A stretch of DNA of 64,000 bases from Candidatus Eisenbergiella merdipullorum (GTDB lineage Bacteria; Bacillota; Clostridia; Lachnospirales; Lachnospiraceae), in contig DWYY01000124.1 in NCBI GenBank assembly GCA_019118445.1, positions 16,603 through 80,602 on the forward strand, written 5' to 3'. The notes beneath the pieces are model-generated. The model ran no database searches, was not told the DNA's origin, and was given only the letters and a program-made list of their open reading frames with translations. The translations under genes and the position numbers were made by a program. Shown piece after piece: positions 35,321-43,619 of this stretch (positions are counted from its first letter, which is position 1; every line of letters begins with the position of its first letter).

Positions 35321-35358
35321 AAAGAGGACATGATAATGACGGGATTCATGTCCTCTTT
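35321..35358 (+). terminator. Hairpin terminator after SGNH lipoprotein
   Basis: A perfect 13-base stem (AAAGAGGACATGA at 35321-35333 against TCATGTCCTCTTT at 35346-35358) with a 12-base loop. The arms carry A and T runs on both sides, so it could stop transcription in either direction. Confidence 0.75.
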
Positions 35359-35398
35359 CCGGTTCTGTTACAATGAAAAGAAGAAAGGAACCGACAAT

Positions 35399-35581
35399 AT
35401 GGCGTCCGATAACAATTGCACCACCTGCCTCTACTATCTCTACGATGACGAATATGAAGAATACATCTGCGATATGGATATGGATGAAGACGAGTATGTC
35501 CGCCTGATCTCGGACAGCCACTACGAGTGTCCCTATTACCGCAACGGCGATGAATACAGGGTTGTAAGAAAACAGATGTGA
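35399..35581 (+). CDS. DUF6472 family small protein
   Basis: A 60-residue acidic protein with four cysteines (7, 10, 24, 44) in a C-x2-C...C...CPYYR arrangement, ending in the conserved DEYRVVRKQM. The ATG at 35399 is preceded by AAAGGAA. DUF6472 proteins are short, widespread in clostridia and of unknown function; the cysteine pattern suggests a metal site. It lies between a terminator and the tetrapyrrole operon, 30 bases before hemA, so it may be the first gene of that operon. A weak TACAAT -10 sits at about 35369. Confidence 0.8.
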   Translation: MASDNNCTTCLYYLYDDEYEEYICDMDMDEDEYVRLISDSHYECPYYRNGDEYRVVRKQM

Positions 35582-35611
35582 AGCGAAGGTATTGTGGAAG
35601 GGGAGATGGCC

Positions 35612-36763
35612 ATGGAATGCATCAGTATCAGCTTCCGGTCGGCGCCGGAGGAGATCCGGAAGCGCTTTGCCTTCCCGGCGGGGGAAGAGGGAACGGGAGA
35701 AAGGGAAGCACTTCTGGAAAAACTGGGAGAAGCGGTGCTGCTTTCCACCTGCAACCGGACGGAAGTCTACGCGGCGGGGGAAGGAAGCTTCTTGCTGATG
35801 GAAGAGCTGTTGGCGCAGAAAAGCGGCATGCCCGCCGCGGAGGTCCGGCGGATCACAAAGCGTTTTTCCGGTAAAAAAGCGTATGCTCACCTGTACCGGG
35901 TTTCCTGCGGGATGGATTCCATGGTGGTGGGAGAGGACGAGATCCTGGGACAGGTCCGGACAGCCTATGTGTTTTCTTGGGAGCGGGGCAGATGCGGCTA
36001 TGAGCTGAACGCTGCTTTTCAGGGCGCTCTTTCCTGTGCTAAGAAGATCAAAACAAAAACTCTTCTTTCCAAAACCTCAGTTTCTGCAGCGACCCTTGCC
36101 TGTGCGGAGATCTTCCGGTTTGAAAAGCTTCACAGGGAAGAAACCGGGGAAGATCTTCAGGCCCTTCTCATCGGGGGGAGCGGGAAGATGGGTGGAATCG
36201 TGCTGAAAAACCTGCTGGGACGGGAGGGCATCCATGTGTATGCCACACGCCGGACCCACGGGCTTGGAGAGCGGGAAGGGGGCAGGCTGTCCATTGTGGA
36301 TTACCGGGACAGATACCTTTTCCTGGAGCGGGCGGATGTGATCGTATCCGCCACAGAAAGCCCCCATTATACCCTCACGTCGGGGGAAACGCGGGATCGT
36401 CTTCTCCGGTCCGGACTGGAGAAAAAGCACCTGTTTATCGATATCGCAGTTCCGGCGGATATCGACCGGGAGATCGCTTTCCTTCCTGGCTGCCGGGTGG
36501 TCGGGATGGACGATTTTGAAGAGCTGGCAAAGGAGAACAACCGCAGGAAGCAGCAGGCGGTCCTGGATGCGGGGCAGCTTCTGGAAGAAGAACTGGAGGA
36601 GCTGTACAAGGCGCTCCTGTTTCGGGAAACAGCCGGGGAGCTGGACCGGATTCGGGAACGGTTTGCTGGATATTCCGTTGACCGTTTTCTGTTTTATCTG
36701 AAGGACAGGCTGGATGCGGCGTCACTGAAGGCGGTCCTGGACGCGCTGCGGAAGGAAGATTGA
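35612..36763 (+). CDS. hemA: Glutamyl-tRNA reductase
   Basis: A 383-residue enzyme, first committed step of C5-pathway tetrapyrrole synthesis: glutamyl-tRNA(Glu) plus NADPH to glutamate-1-semialdehyde. The catalytic Cys47 is in LSTCNRTEVY; CGMDSMVVGEDEILGQVR and the NADPH loop LIGGSGKMGG follow, with a helical dimerisation tail. GTG 35594 and ATG 35606 are alternative starts; ATG 35612 is chosen because AAGGGGAG lies about six bases upstream. It is slightly shorter than the usual 410-450. The next gene begins one base after its stop, opening a six-gene hem operon. Confidence 0.92.
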   Translation: MECISISFRSAPEEIRKRFAFPAGEEGTGEREALLEKLGEAVLLSTCNRTEVYAAGEGSFLLMEELLAQKSGMPAAEVRRITKRFSGKKAYAHLYRVSCGMDSMVVGEDEILGQVRTAYVFSWERGRCGYELNAAFQGALSCAKKIKTKTLLSKTSVSAATLACAEIFRFEKLHREETGEDLQALLIGGSGKMGGIVLKNLLGREGIHVYATRRTHGLGEREGGRLSIVDYRDRYLFLERADVIVSATESPHYTLTSGETRDRLLRSGLEKKHLFIDIAVPADIDREIAFLPGCRVVGMDDFEELAKENNRRKQQAVLDAGQLLEEELEELYKALLFRETAGELDRIRERFAGYSVDRFLFYLKDRLDAASLKAVLDALRKED

Positions 36764-36764
36764 T

Positions 36765-37457
36765 ATGGCGTATTTTCCCTTTTACATAAACATCGAAAGA
36801 AAACGGGGCGTGGTGCTGGGAGGCGGCAGGATAGCGGCCGGAAAGATTTCAGCCCTGCTCCCCTTCTCCCCGGAGCTTATCTGCATCGCGCCAGTCATCT
36901 GCGGGCAGATCGAGCGCATGGCGCAGGAGCGGGAGGAAGTTTCCCGAAAGGAGGACGGGGAAAGGCCGGGCAGTCTGCATCTGATCCGACGCGAGGCTCG
37001 AAAAGAGGATCTGGAAGGCGCTTTTTTCGTCATCGCGGCCACGGATCAGAAGGAAACGAATGCCTGGGCGGCAAAGCTGTGCCGGGAAAAGGGGATTTTG
37101 ATCAATGCGGTGGATGACCGGAAAAACTGCACATTTTATTTTCCTGCCCTGGTACACAGCGGCCCGGTGACCATCGGGATCTCCACGGGCGGCTGCAGCC
37201 CGGCGGCGGCCTCATGGCTGCGGAAGGAAACGGAACGGATCGTCCCGGCGGGGATGGGAAACGCGGTAGAGCGGATGGGAAAGCTCCGGGAGCGTGTGCT
37301 GGAATATATTCCAGGAAATCTTCTGGATCAAAAAGACCGGGCGGCAGTACTTAAAAAGCTGTTTACCTATTGCCGGGATAAGGATTTCCTGCTGGAGGAC
37401 GGAGAACTGGAGGACGTTCTGGAAGCGCTCCTGCAGGAGCATTTCCGGAAAGGATGA
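36765..37457 (+). CDS. Precorrin-2 dehydrogenase / sirohydrochlorin ferrochelatase-like
   Basis: A 230-residue Met8/CysG-N-type protein that oxidises precorrin-2 to sirohydrochlorin with NAD. The Rossmann loop is VVLGGGRIAAGKI (about 16-28), followed by INAVDDRKNCTFYFPA and GISTGGCSPAAASWLR, both standard for the family. It starts one base after hemA and its stop region precedes hemC by 20 bases. Its presence between hemA and hemC directs the pathway toward siroheme or cobalamin. Whether it also inserts iron or cobalt cannot be judged. Confidence 0.88.
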   Translation: MAYFPFYINIERKRGVVLGGGRIAAGKISALLPFSPELICIAPVICGQIERMAQEREEVSRKEDGERPGSLHLIRREARKEDLEGAFFVIAATDQKETNAWAAKLCREKGILINAVDDRKNCTFYFPALVHSGPVTIGISTGGCSPAAASWLRKETERIVPAGMGNAVERMGKLRERVLEYIPGNLLDQKDRAAVLKKLFTYCRDKDFLLEDGELEDVLEALLQEHFRKG

Positions 37458-37477
37458 ACGGGAAAGGCAGAGAAAAA

Positions 37478-38416
37478 ATGGGCGGAAGAAAACTTAGGAT
37501 CGGTACGAGGGGGAGCCGCCTGGCGCTGGCGCAGACGGATCTGGCAGCCAAAGCGCTTCATGCGGCCTGGCCGGAGCTGGAGACGGAGATCGTGATCCTG
37601 CGCACCAAAGGGGATCAGGTGCAGGACAGACCGCTTTCCCAGGTGGGGCAGAAAGGCGTGTTCGTATCGGAATTTGAAACCGCACTCCTGGAGGGAAGGA
37701 TCGATCTGGCTGTGCACAGCGGGAAGGACCTGCCCGTGCGCCTTGCGGAGGGGCTGGACATCCTGGCAGTGCTCCCCAGGGCGGATGTCAGGGATGTGCT
37801 GGTGCTTCCGAGGCGGAGCGGCACGCCGGGGATTGGCTGGGAGCGCGCTTTCGCTTCCTTCCCGGAGGGAGCCGTGATCGGGACGGGAAGCCTGAGAAGA
37901 CGGTTGTATGGGAAACGCCTCGCGCCGCAGGCTTCCTTTCAACTGATCCGCGGAAATGTGGATACCAGGCTGAAAAAGCTGGAGGACGGCGGGTATGATG
38001 GGATCATCCTGGCCAAAGCCGGGCTGGACCGGCTGGGGATCCCGGAACGGGAAGGGAAACGTTTTATCTTTCTTCCCATTCCTGTGGACCGGTTCCTTCC
38101 AGCCGCCTGCCAGGGGATCATCGCTGTGGAGGGCCGCCCGGACAGAAACGGGAGGCTGGCAGGGGCGATCGACGATCGCCTGACGCGGCTGGCATTTGAG
38201 ACGGAGCGGAGAGCCCTGCGCGATTTCGGGGCGGACTGCAGCGCTCCGGCCGCGGCGTACTGCCGTGCGTTTATGCCGGGGCAGCTCAGGCTGTCCGTGA
38301 TGTATGGAGGGCGGGAGCTGTCCAGGACAGCTCCGGAAGAAGAACGTTTTGCGCTGGCGGATTCGCTCTGTGCACAAGTAAAGAAAACAGAGTATCAGGA
38401 TGAGGCAGACAGATGA
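37478..38416 (+). CDS. hemC: Hydroxymethylbilane synthase (porphobilinogen deaminase)
   Basis: A 312-residue enzyme joining four porphobilinogens into the linear tetrapyrrole. The start at 37478 gives LRIGTRGSRLALAQ at 5-18, the normal N-terminus; the ATG at 37454 would add eight residues and lies too near its purine run. HSGKDLP, GTGSLRRRL and RGNVDTRL are present, and Cys254 in FGADCSAP is the attachment site for the dipyrromethane cofactor. It overlaps the next gene by four bases. Confidence 0.93.
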   Translation: MGGRKLRIGTRGSRLALAQTDLAAKALHAAWPELETEIVILRTKGDQVQDRPLSQVGQKGVFVSEFETALLEGRIDLAVHSGKDLPVRLAEGLDILAVLPRADVRDVLVLPRRSGTPGIGWERAFASFPEGAVIGTGSLRRRLYGKRLAPQASFQLIRGNVDTRLKKLEDGGYDGIILAKAGLDRLGIPEREGKRFIFLPIPVDRFLPAACQGIIAVEGRPDRNGRLAGAIDDRLTRLAFETERRALRDFGADCSAPAAAYCRAFMPGQLRLSVMYGGRELSRTAPEEERFALADSLCAQVKKTEYQDEADR

Positions 38417-40029
38417 GCGCGGAAATGGAAAACAGGAGCGCAGAGATGGGGAAAAAGAAACCGGAAACAGAAGGAAGAGAGGGAAAGGTCTGGTTGGTCG
38501 GCGCGGGCTGCGGGGGACCGGAGCTGATCACTGTGAAGGGCCTTGCCCTGCTGCAAAGCTGCGATGTGCTGCTGTATGACAGCCTTTTGGCAAAGGAGCT
38601 TCTGAGGCAGACACGACCGGACTGCGAGCGCATCGATGTGGGAAAACGATATGGGAAGCGGGCCGTCTCCCAGGAGGAGATCAATGCGTTGATGATCCGG
38701 AAGGCACGGGAGGGAAAGATGGTCGTCCGCTTAAAGGGCGGAGACCCTTATGTGTTCGGACGGGGAGGGGAAGAAATGCTCGCCCTGATGGAGGAAGGGA
38801 TCGCCTGCGAGGAGGTGCCCGGCATTTCTTCCGCCTTTGCCGCGCCCGCTGCGGCGGGGATCCCGGTCACGCACCGGGGGCTGAGCCGTTCGGTGACGGT
38901 CCTGACGGCCTCCAGCCTGACGGATGGCGCAGAACGGCTGACGGAGACGGATTACGAGGCGCTTGCCCGCCTGTCCGGCACGCTGGTCATCCTGATGGGC
39001 ATGCATCATCTGGAGGAGCTGACGGACCGGCTGACGCGGGCGGGGATGCCGCCGGACCTTCCGGCTGCGGTGGTGATGGAGGGTGCGACGGACCGCCAGA
39101 GATGGGTGCGAGCACCTATCTCAGAGCTTGCCGGGGCAGCGCGGCAGGCCGGCCTGAAAGCGCCTGCGGTCATCGTGATCGGAAGAACGGCGGCGCTGCG
39201 GCTTGCGGTCTTAACAGGCCCCCTTTCCGGCATCCGCATCGGCGTGACCGGAACAGAAGGGTTTGCGGGCAGGCTTGCGGAAGCGCTCCGCAGGCAGGGC
39301 GCGCATACGGTGGATCTGAGCTTCCTTGAGACCGTATCCACGAAGGAGCCCCTTTCGGACTTCTCCCCTTTTTCCTGGCTGGTATTCACCAGTCCCAACG
39401 GGATAGTCCTTTTTCTGGAAAAAATGAAAAAGGAACGCCGGGATCTGCGCAGTCTGGCCGGAAAGAAAATCGCTGTCATCGGGCCGGGAACGGGGGATGC
39501 GCTGGAGAAGTCCGGCATCCTTTATGACCTCATGCCGGCTATTCATGACGCCGGGCATCTGGGACAGGCGCTGGCGGAAAAGATGAAAGCGGGAGAAAAG
39601 GCGCTTCTTCTGCGCTCCGGGCTGGGAAGCCCAGCGCTTACGGATGCGCTTTCGCGGGCGGGAAGAGAGTATCTGGAATTCCCCCTTTATGAGCTCAGGG
39701 AAAATCCCGAAAGACGCGCGGCGGCTTTTCACCGGCTCGAGGAAGGACATTTGGATTACCTGCTCTTTGGAAGCGCGTCCGGCGTCCGGAGCTTTCTGGA
39801 CGGATTTTGGACGGACGCGGAAGGGACTGCTCCGGCGGACAGGATAACGCCCGGGAAAGGATGCCCGCCCCGCATCGGCTGTATCGGACCCCAGTGCCGC
39901 CTGGCCTGGGAGCAAAATAGAAAGCGGGCCGGACAGCCTCTGCCGGAGGCTTTTACGGCAAAGGAGTTCAGCATAGACGGTCTAGTAAGGGCGGTGATCC
40001 TGGACCGGGAAAGAAGGAATGGAGAGTAA
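38413..40029 (+). CDS. cobA-hemD: Fused uroporphyrinogen-III C-methyltransferase / uroporphyrinogen-III synthase
   Basis: A 538-residue bifunctional protein. A charged leader of about 25 residues precedes the SAM-dependent methyltransferase (about 26-270) with [15 protein letters not shown], the signature [14 protein letters not shown] at 104-117 and [12 protein letters not shown]. Residues about 280-538 are the HemD domain, weakly conserved as usual, with TSPNGI and [11 protein letters not shown]. Together the halves cyclise hydroxymethylbilane to uroporphyrinogen III and methylate it to precorrin-2. This fusion is common in clostridia. It starts in an ATGA overlap with hemC. Confidence 0.92.
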   Translation: MSAEMENRSAEMGKKKPETEGREGKVWLVGAGCGGPELITVKGLALLQSCDVLLYDSLLAKELLRQTRPDCERIDVGKRYGKRAVSQEEINALMIRKAREGKMVVRLKGGDPYVFGRGGEEMLALMEEGIACEEVPGISSAFAAPAAAGIPVTHRGLSRSVTVLTASSLTDGAERLTETDYEALARLSGTLVILMGMHHLEELTDRLTRAGMPPDLPAAVVMEGATDRQRWVRAPISELAGAARQAGLKAPAVIVIGRTAALRLAVLTGPLSGIRIGVTGTEGFAGRLAEALRRQGAHTVDLSFLETVSTKEPLSDFSPFSWLVFTSPNGIVLFLEKMKKERRDLRSLAGKKIAVIGPGTGDALEKSGILYDLMPAIHDAGHLGQALAEKMKAGEKALLLRSGLGSPALTDALSRAGREYLEFPLYELRENPERRAAAFHRLEEGHLDYLLFGSASGVRSFLDGFWTDAEGTAPADRITPGKGCPPRIGCIGPQCRLAWEQNRKRAGQPLPEAFTAKEFSIDGLVRAVILDRERRNGE

Positions 40030-40030
40030 C

Positions 40031-41002
40031 ATGCAGAGATTTCGAAGACTGAGAAAAAACGAGACCATCAGAGGCCTGATGCAGGAAACCAGGCTTCATC
40101 CCAGGGATTTTATCTATCCCATTTTTGTAGAGGAGGGGGAAAATCTGGAAAATCCCGTGGCGTCTATGCCCGGCGTGTTTCAGTATTCCCTGGACCGGCT
40201 GGACGGCATTCTGGAAAAAGTGCGCAAAAGCGGCATTTCCGGTGTCCTGCTGTTCGGCATCCCCGCCCATAAGGATGAACTGGGAAGCCAGGCCTATGCG
40301 CCGGACGGGATCACCCAGCGGGCGGTGCGGAAGATCAAAAAGGATTATCCGGAAATTTACTGCATCGTGGACGTCTGCCTGTGCGAATACACCTCCCACG
40401 GCCACTGCGGCGTGGTGGAGGGGGACTGCATCCTGAACGACGAGACACTGCCGCTCCTTGCGAAAATGGCGGTGAGCCTGGCGCAGGCCGGAGCCGACAT
40501 GATCGCGCCCTCTGATATGATGGACGGGCGGGTGGAGGCCATCCGGGCGGCCCTGGACGAAAACGGATTTCAGGATATCCCGATCATGGCCTACAGCGCG
40601 AAATTCGCTTCCGCTTATTACGGCCCGTTCCGGGAAGCCGCCCATTCCGCGCCCGGCTTCGGCGACAGGAAGAGCTACCAGATGGATCCCGCAAACGGAC
40701 GCGAGGCCATCCGGGAGATCGGGACAGATATTGAGGAAGGGGCGGATATCGTTATGGTCAAGCCGGCCCTTGCCTATCTGGATGTGCTCAAGGAAGCCTC
40801 CCTCACCTTTGACCTGCCGCTGGCTGTTTATAATGTGAGCGGGGAATACGCCATGGTGAAGGCGGCTGCGGCAAACGGCTGGATCGATGAAAGGAAGATC
40901 GTGACCGAGAACCTGACGGCCATGAAACGGGCGGGGGCGAAAGTCATCATCACTTACCATGCCCTGGACATGGCGGCATGGCTTGGATTTGTTGGAGGTT
41001 AA
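40031..41002 (+). CDS. hemB: Porphobilinogen synthase (delta-aminolevulinate dehydratase)
   Basis: A 323-residue enzyme condensing two 5-aminolevulinates into porphobilinogen. Start 40031 follows GGAGAG; an ATG at 40019 inside the preceding gene is less likely. Cys116, Cys118 and Cys126 ([11 protein letters not shown]) form the catalytic zinc site, and Lys191 (SAKFAS) and Lys244 (MVKPAL) are the Schiff-base lysines. It lies one base after the cobA-hemD stop and is followed by hemL after two bases. Confidence 0.94.
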   Translation: MQRFRRLRKNETIRGLMQETRLHPRDFIYPIFVEEGENLENPVASMPGVFQYSLDRLDGILEKVRKSGISGVLLFGIPAHKDELGSQAYAPDGITQRAVRKIKKDYPEIYCIVDVCLCEYTSHGHCGVVEGDCILNDETLPLLAKMAVSLAQAGADMIAPSDMMDGRVEAIRAALDENGFQDIPIMAYSAKFASAYYGPFREAAHSAPGFGDRKSYQMDPANGREAIREIGTDIEEGADIVMVKPALAYLDVLKEASLTFDLPLAVYNVSGEYAMVKAAAANGWIDERKIVTENLTAMKRAGAKVIITYHALDMAAWLGFVGG

Positions 41003-41004
41003 AA

Positions 41005-42261
41005 ATGCAGACAAGATCGGAACAGCTATATGAAAGAGCGTGCAAAAGGATGCCCGGAGGTGTGAACAGCCCGGTGCGTTCTTTCCGTTCGGTGGGGAAA
41101 ACTCCTTTTTTTGTGGAGAAGGCGGCGGGGGCTTTCCTGATCGACGCGGATCACAACCGGTATCTGGATTATGTATGCTCCTGGGGACCGGGAATCCTGG
41201 GTCATGCCCATCCGGCAGTCATTGAAGCGGTGCGCATGGCCTGTGAAAAAGGGCTGACTTTCGGAGCACCCACCGAAAAAGAAGTGGAGCTTGCAGAGCT
41301 GGTGAATCGGTGCGTCCCTTCCATGGAAATGATGCGCCTTGTCAGCTCCGGGACGGAAGCCTGCATGAGCGCGATCCGGGCGGCGAGGGGATTCACCGGG
41401 AGGGATAAGATCATCAAGTTTGAAGGATGCTACCATGGTCACTCCGACGGCCTTCTGGTAAAGGCGGGGAGCGGCCTTATGACGGAATCCATTCCGGACA
41501 GCGCGGGCGTGCCCGAAGGCTATGCGGAAAATACCCTGCTCGCCGTCTACAATGATGTGGAAAGCGTGTCCCGCCTGTTCGATGCGAACAAAGACCAGAT
41601 TGCCTGCGTCATCGTGGAGCCCGTAGCGGCAAACATGGGCGTGGTGCCTCCGGCAGAAGGATTCCTTTCCTTCCTGCGGGAAATTACGGAAAAAAACGGC
41701 GCGCTCCTGATCTTTGATGAAGTGATCACAGGCTTCCGCCTGGCCCTGGGAGGGGCGCAGGAATACTACGGCATCCGTCCGGATCTCTCCACCTTAGGGA
41801 AGATCCTGGGAGGCGGCATGCCCCTCGCGGCTTATGGCGGACGCAAGGACATCATGAGCTGCATCGCCCCCCTCGGCCCGGTCTATCAGGCTGGCACCCT
41901 GTCCGGAAACCCTGTCGCGGTGACCGCAGGCCTGGAAACCCTCCGCCAGCTCATCGCCCATCCGGAGATCTATGAGGAGATTGACCGGAAAGCCCGGAAG
42001 CTGGAAGAAGCCTTCCGGGAGAGTGGCCTTACCGTCAACCGCGTGGGTTCCCTTCTTTCCTGTTTTTTCACCAGAGAGCCGGTTACGGATTACCGTTCGG
42101 CGCTTGGATCCGATACGAAGGCATTTGCCGCTTATTTTTCCAGCATGCTGGAGCGGGGCATCTATGTGGCACCCTCTCAGTTTGAGGCCATGTTCGTCTC
42201 CGCAGCCCATTCCGATGAGATGATCGAACGCACCTGCAGGGCTATCCGGGAATCTGTGTGA
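41005..42261 (+). CDS. hemL: Glutamate-1-semialdehyde 2,1-aminomutase
   Basis: A 418-residue PLP enzyme converting glutamate-1-semialdehyde to 5-aminolevulinate, the step after HemA. The ATG at 41005 follows GGAGG, whose bases form the hemB stop region. PGGVNSPVRSF opens the protein, SSGTEACMSAIRAARG and FEGCYHGHSDG bind the cofactor, and Lys266 in STLGKILGGG holds PLP. It closes the hem operon; no hemE, hemN or hemH is present, so protoheme is not the evident goal of this cluster. Confidence 0.94.
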   Translation: MQTRSEQLYERACKRMPGGVNSPVRSFRSVGKTPFFVEKAAGAFLIDADHNRYLDYVCSWGPGILGHAHPAVIEAVRMACEKGLTFGAPTEKEVELAELVNRCVPSMEMMRLVSSGTEACMSAIRAARGFTGRDKIIKFEGCYHGHSDGLLVKAGSGLMTESIPDSAGVPEGYAENTLLAVYNDVESVSRLFDANKDQIACVIVEPVAANMGVVPPAEGFLSFLREITEKNGALLIFDEVITGFRLALGGAQEYYGIRPDLSTLGKILGGGMPLAAYGGRKDIMSCIAPLGPVYQAGTLSGNPVAVTAGLETLRQLIAHPEIYEEIDRKARKLEEAFRESGLTVNRVGSLLSCFFTREPVTDYRSALGSDTKAFAAYFSSMLERGIYVAPSQFEAMFVSAAHSDEMIERTCRAIRESV

Positions 42262-42350
42262 ACCGTCAATGCCGCCGGAGCCGGACGCTCCAGCGCCGAA
42301 CGCTCTGGAGCTGAATGCTCCAGCGCAGGCATTTCGTTTTGGTTCGCTCT
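42262..42350. repeat. Short GCTCCAGCGC repeats after hemL
   Basis: GCTCCAGCGC occurs at about 42288-42297 and again near 42319-42328, with a related inverted TGGAGC between them, so the stretch can fold into alternative stem-loops. It lies between the converging hemL and superoxide reductase genes and may act as a bidirectional terminator, though no clear T-run is present. Confidence 0.35.
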
Positions 42351-42365
42351 GCCCGTCCGTTTCGG

Positions 42366-42767
42366 TCAGACCATTGTTTTCCAGAAGCCATGCAGGTTGC
42401 AGTAGGCGTAGGCGGCTTTCGGCGCGTCGCCTTCCTCCAGGGTGAAGTGCACCACTGGTTCCTGCCCCGGCGCCATACCGGCGCGATAGGTCCGGCCGTT
42501 TTTCGTGCTCAGGCCAACCCAGCCGATGCTGTGCTCCTCGCTCATGGGATGGAAAATGCTTCCCACCTTTACCGTCACCCTCTGCCCATCCATTTCCACT
42601 ACGGGCAGATGCTTTTCTCCGGCGGCTGCGCCGCTTTCTGTGGTATGTGGAACAAGCGGCTCAAAGGGGTGGCAGCAGTCCGGAAGCGCGGCGTCCACCA
42701 CGCCCTCCAGCGCTTCCAGAAGGACGGTCCTGTTTTTGTCTGTGAGAAATACGGGTTCCTGTTTCAT
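42366..42767 (-). CDS. Superoxide reductase (desulfoferrodoxin/neelaredoxin type)
   Basis: A 133-residue protein reducing superoxide to peroxide in anaerobes. GEKHLP, HPMSEEHSIGW and the C-terminal YCNLHGFW supply the four His and one Cys that bind the catalytic iron. The N-terminus (VDAALPDCCHPFEPL) is short and lacks the full four-Cys desulforedoxin domain, so the protein is nearer the one-iron type. The start at 42767 follows GGAGGAAACA. It is the only minus-strand gene for several kilobases, with its own promoter. Confidence 0.88.
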   Translation of the reverse strand: MKQEPVFLTDKNRTVLLEALEGVVDAALPDCCHPFEPLVPHTTESGAAAGEKHLPVVEMDGQRVTVKVGSIFHPMSEEHSIGWVGLSTKNGRTYRAGMAPGQEPVVHFTLEEGDAPKAAYAYCNLHGFWKTMV

Positions 42768-42851
42768 TGTTTCCTCCAATCTTTTCTGCCGTGGAATGCG
42801 GCTTTGCCTTTTTTGTTTGTTTTTCCTTTTTATTTTCCCGTTAATGCCGGG

Positions 42852-42880
42852 ATTTTATGCAGAGAAGCGCTTTTCGTAAA
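42852..42880 (-). promoter_or_regulatory. Promoter of superoxide reductase gene
   Basis: On the minus strand: TTTACG (42880-42875), 17-base spacer, TAAAAT (42857-42852). Transcription would start near 42845, about 78 bases before the ATG. Confidence 0.5.
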
Positions 42881-42918
42881 AGAACTGCTTCTGGGCGGAG
42901 AAAGAGGTGATTTTAAGT

Positions 42919-43278
42919 ATGGAAAATGATATTCTGTTCAAAAATGAAACCTGTATATTTTCCTATCGGACAGGCGGAATACTGGTACATGATGGAAAAA
43001 TCCTCCTTCAAAAACCGCAGAATGACGATTATGCCATCGTCGGCGGGCATGTCGCGGCGATGGAAACGACAGAGCAGACTTTGAAACGTGAATTTGAAGA
43101 AGAGATCAGGGTAGATATTTTGCAGGCAGAGCTTCCTTCGCGGGCAGCATGCAGATGCGGAAAAAAAGTATTGTCAGGATCGCCTTCAGGTGCTATACTG
43201 GGACAAACAAAGAACAGGAGAAAAGTGCCGCAGGCGAACGGTTCCGAATCGTGTGAACGGTTCTGCCGGGCATTTTAA
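42919..43278 (+). pseudogene. Truncated NUDIX hydrolase
   Basis: The first 62 or so residues look like a NUDIX hydrolase: a beta-strand ILVHDGKILLQKP, then the NUDIX box GGHVAAMETTEQTLKREFEEEI. Soon after (near base 43125) similarity ends; the remaining 55 residues are Cys/Arg/Lys-rich and read like a non-native frame. NUDIX domains need about 130-150 residues, so the domain lacks its second half and is probably inactive. AGAGGTGA precedes the ATG at 42919. It could instead be a small diverged protein. Confidence 0.55.
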
Positions 43279-43370
43279 CAGGAAGAATGTACAGGATTCA
43301 TACCTTACAGCTTCACAGGGACGACGATTGTCAGCGCCTGTATCCGTGATCTGATTTTGCAAAAAATCAT

Positions 43371-43463
43371 CACAGGTACAGACGCTTTTCGTGCTGTACC
43401 TGTGTGGCAGAGCTTTTTACGGGCCGGGTCCGCACAGTATAAACTGCGGGCCCGGCCCTTTTT
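43371..43463 (+). terminator. Tandem hairpins, second a strong terminator
   Basis: First hairpin: CACAGGTACAG at 43371-43381 against CTGTACCTGTG at 43394-43404, followed after 7 bases by TTTTT. Second: a 14-base GC-rich stem (GGGCCGGGTCCGCA 43421-43434, TGCGGGCCCGGCCC 43445-43458) followed by TTTTT at 43459-43463. They lie between the NUDIX remnant and aspS2. They may simply end upstream transcription or form an attenuator for aspS2; no T-box core sequence was found. Confidence 0.7.
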
Positions 43464-43502
43464 GTATGGTGCGCCTTGAGGCGCAGATAAGGGGGTGATA
43501 GC

Positions 43503-43619
43503 ATGCGGCATAAAGACGATGTCCATCCGGATTCCGAAAAAGCGAATCAGAAGTGCTGTATTTCACAGGGCGGCTCCCTGTCTGTAAAACAGGTAAAAGA
43601 AAGGACATTGAAAACATGA
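43503..43619 (+). CDS. 38-residue upstream ORF overlapping aspS2
   Basis: A short ORF with an excellent ribosome site (GGGGGTG five bases before the ATG), encoding MRHKDDVHPDSEKANQ... to ...KERTLKT. Its TGA overlaps the ATG of the tRNA ligase gene (ATGA), the typical arrangement of translational coupling. By contrast the ligase start itself has only a distant GAAAGG. The peptide is highly charged and has three Asp and one Asn codons. It may serve to bring ribosomes to aspS2; function as a protein is doubtful. Confidence 0.5.
   Translation: MRHKDDVHPDSEKANQKCCISQGGSLSVKQVKERTLKT

Noticed and set aside
42262..42345. CRISPR-like repeats after hemL
   Set aside because: Only two to three short partial copies of a 10-base word with no regular spacers; more likely a stem-loop region.
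43279..43615. T-box leader for the tRNA ligase
   Set aside because: The region has strong hairpins, but the conserved T-box core (GGGTGG-ACCGCG type) and antiterminator bulge are not visible.
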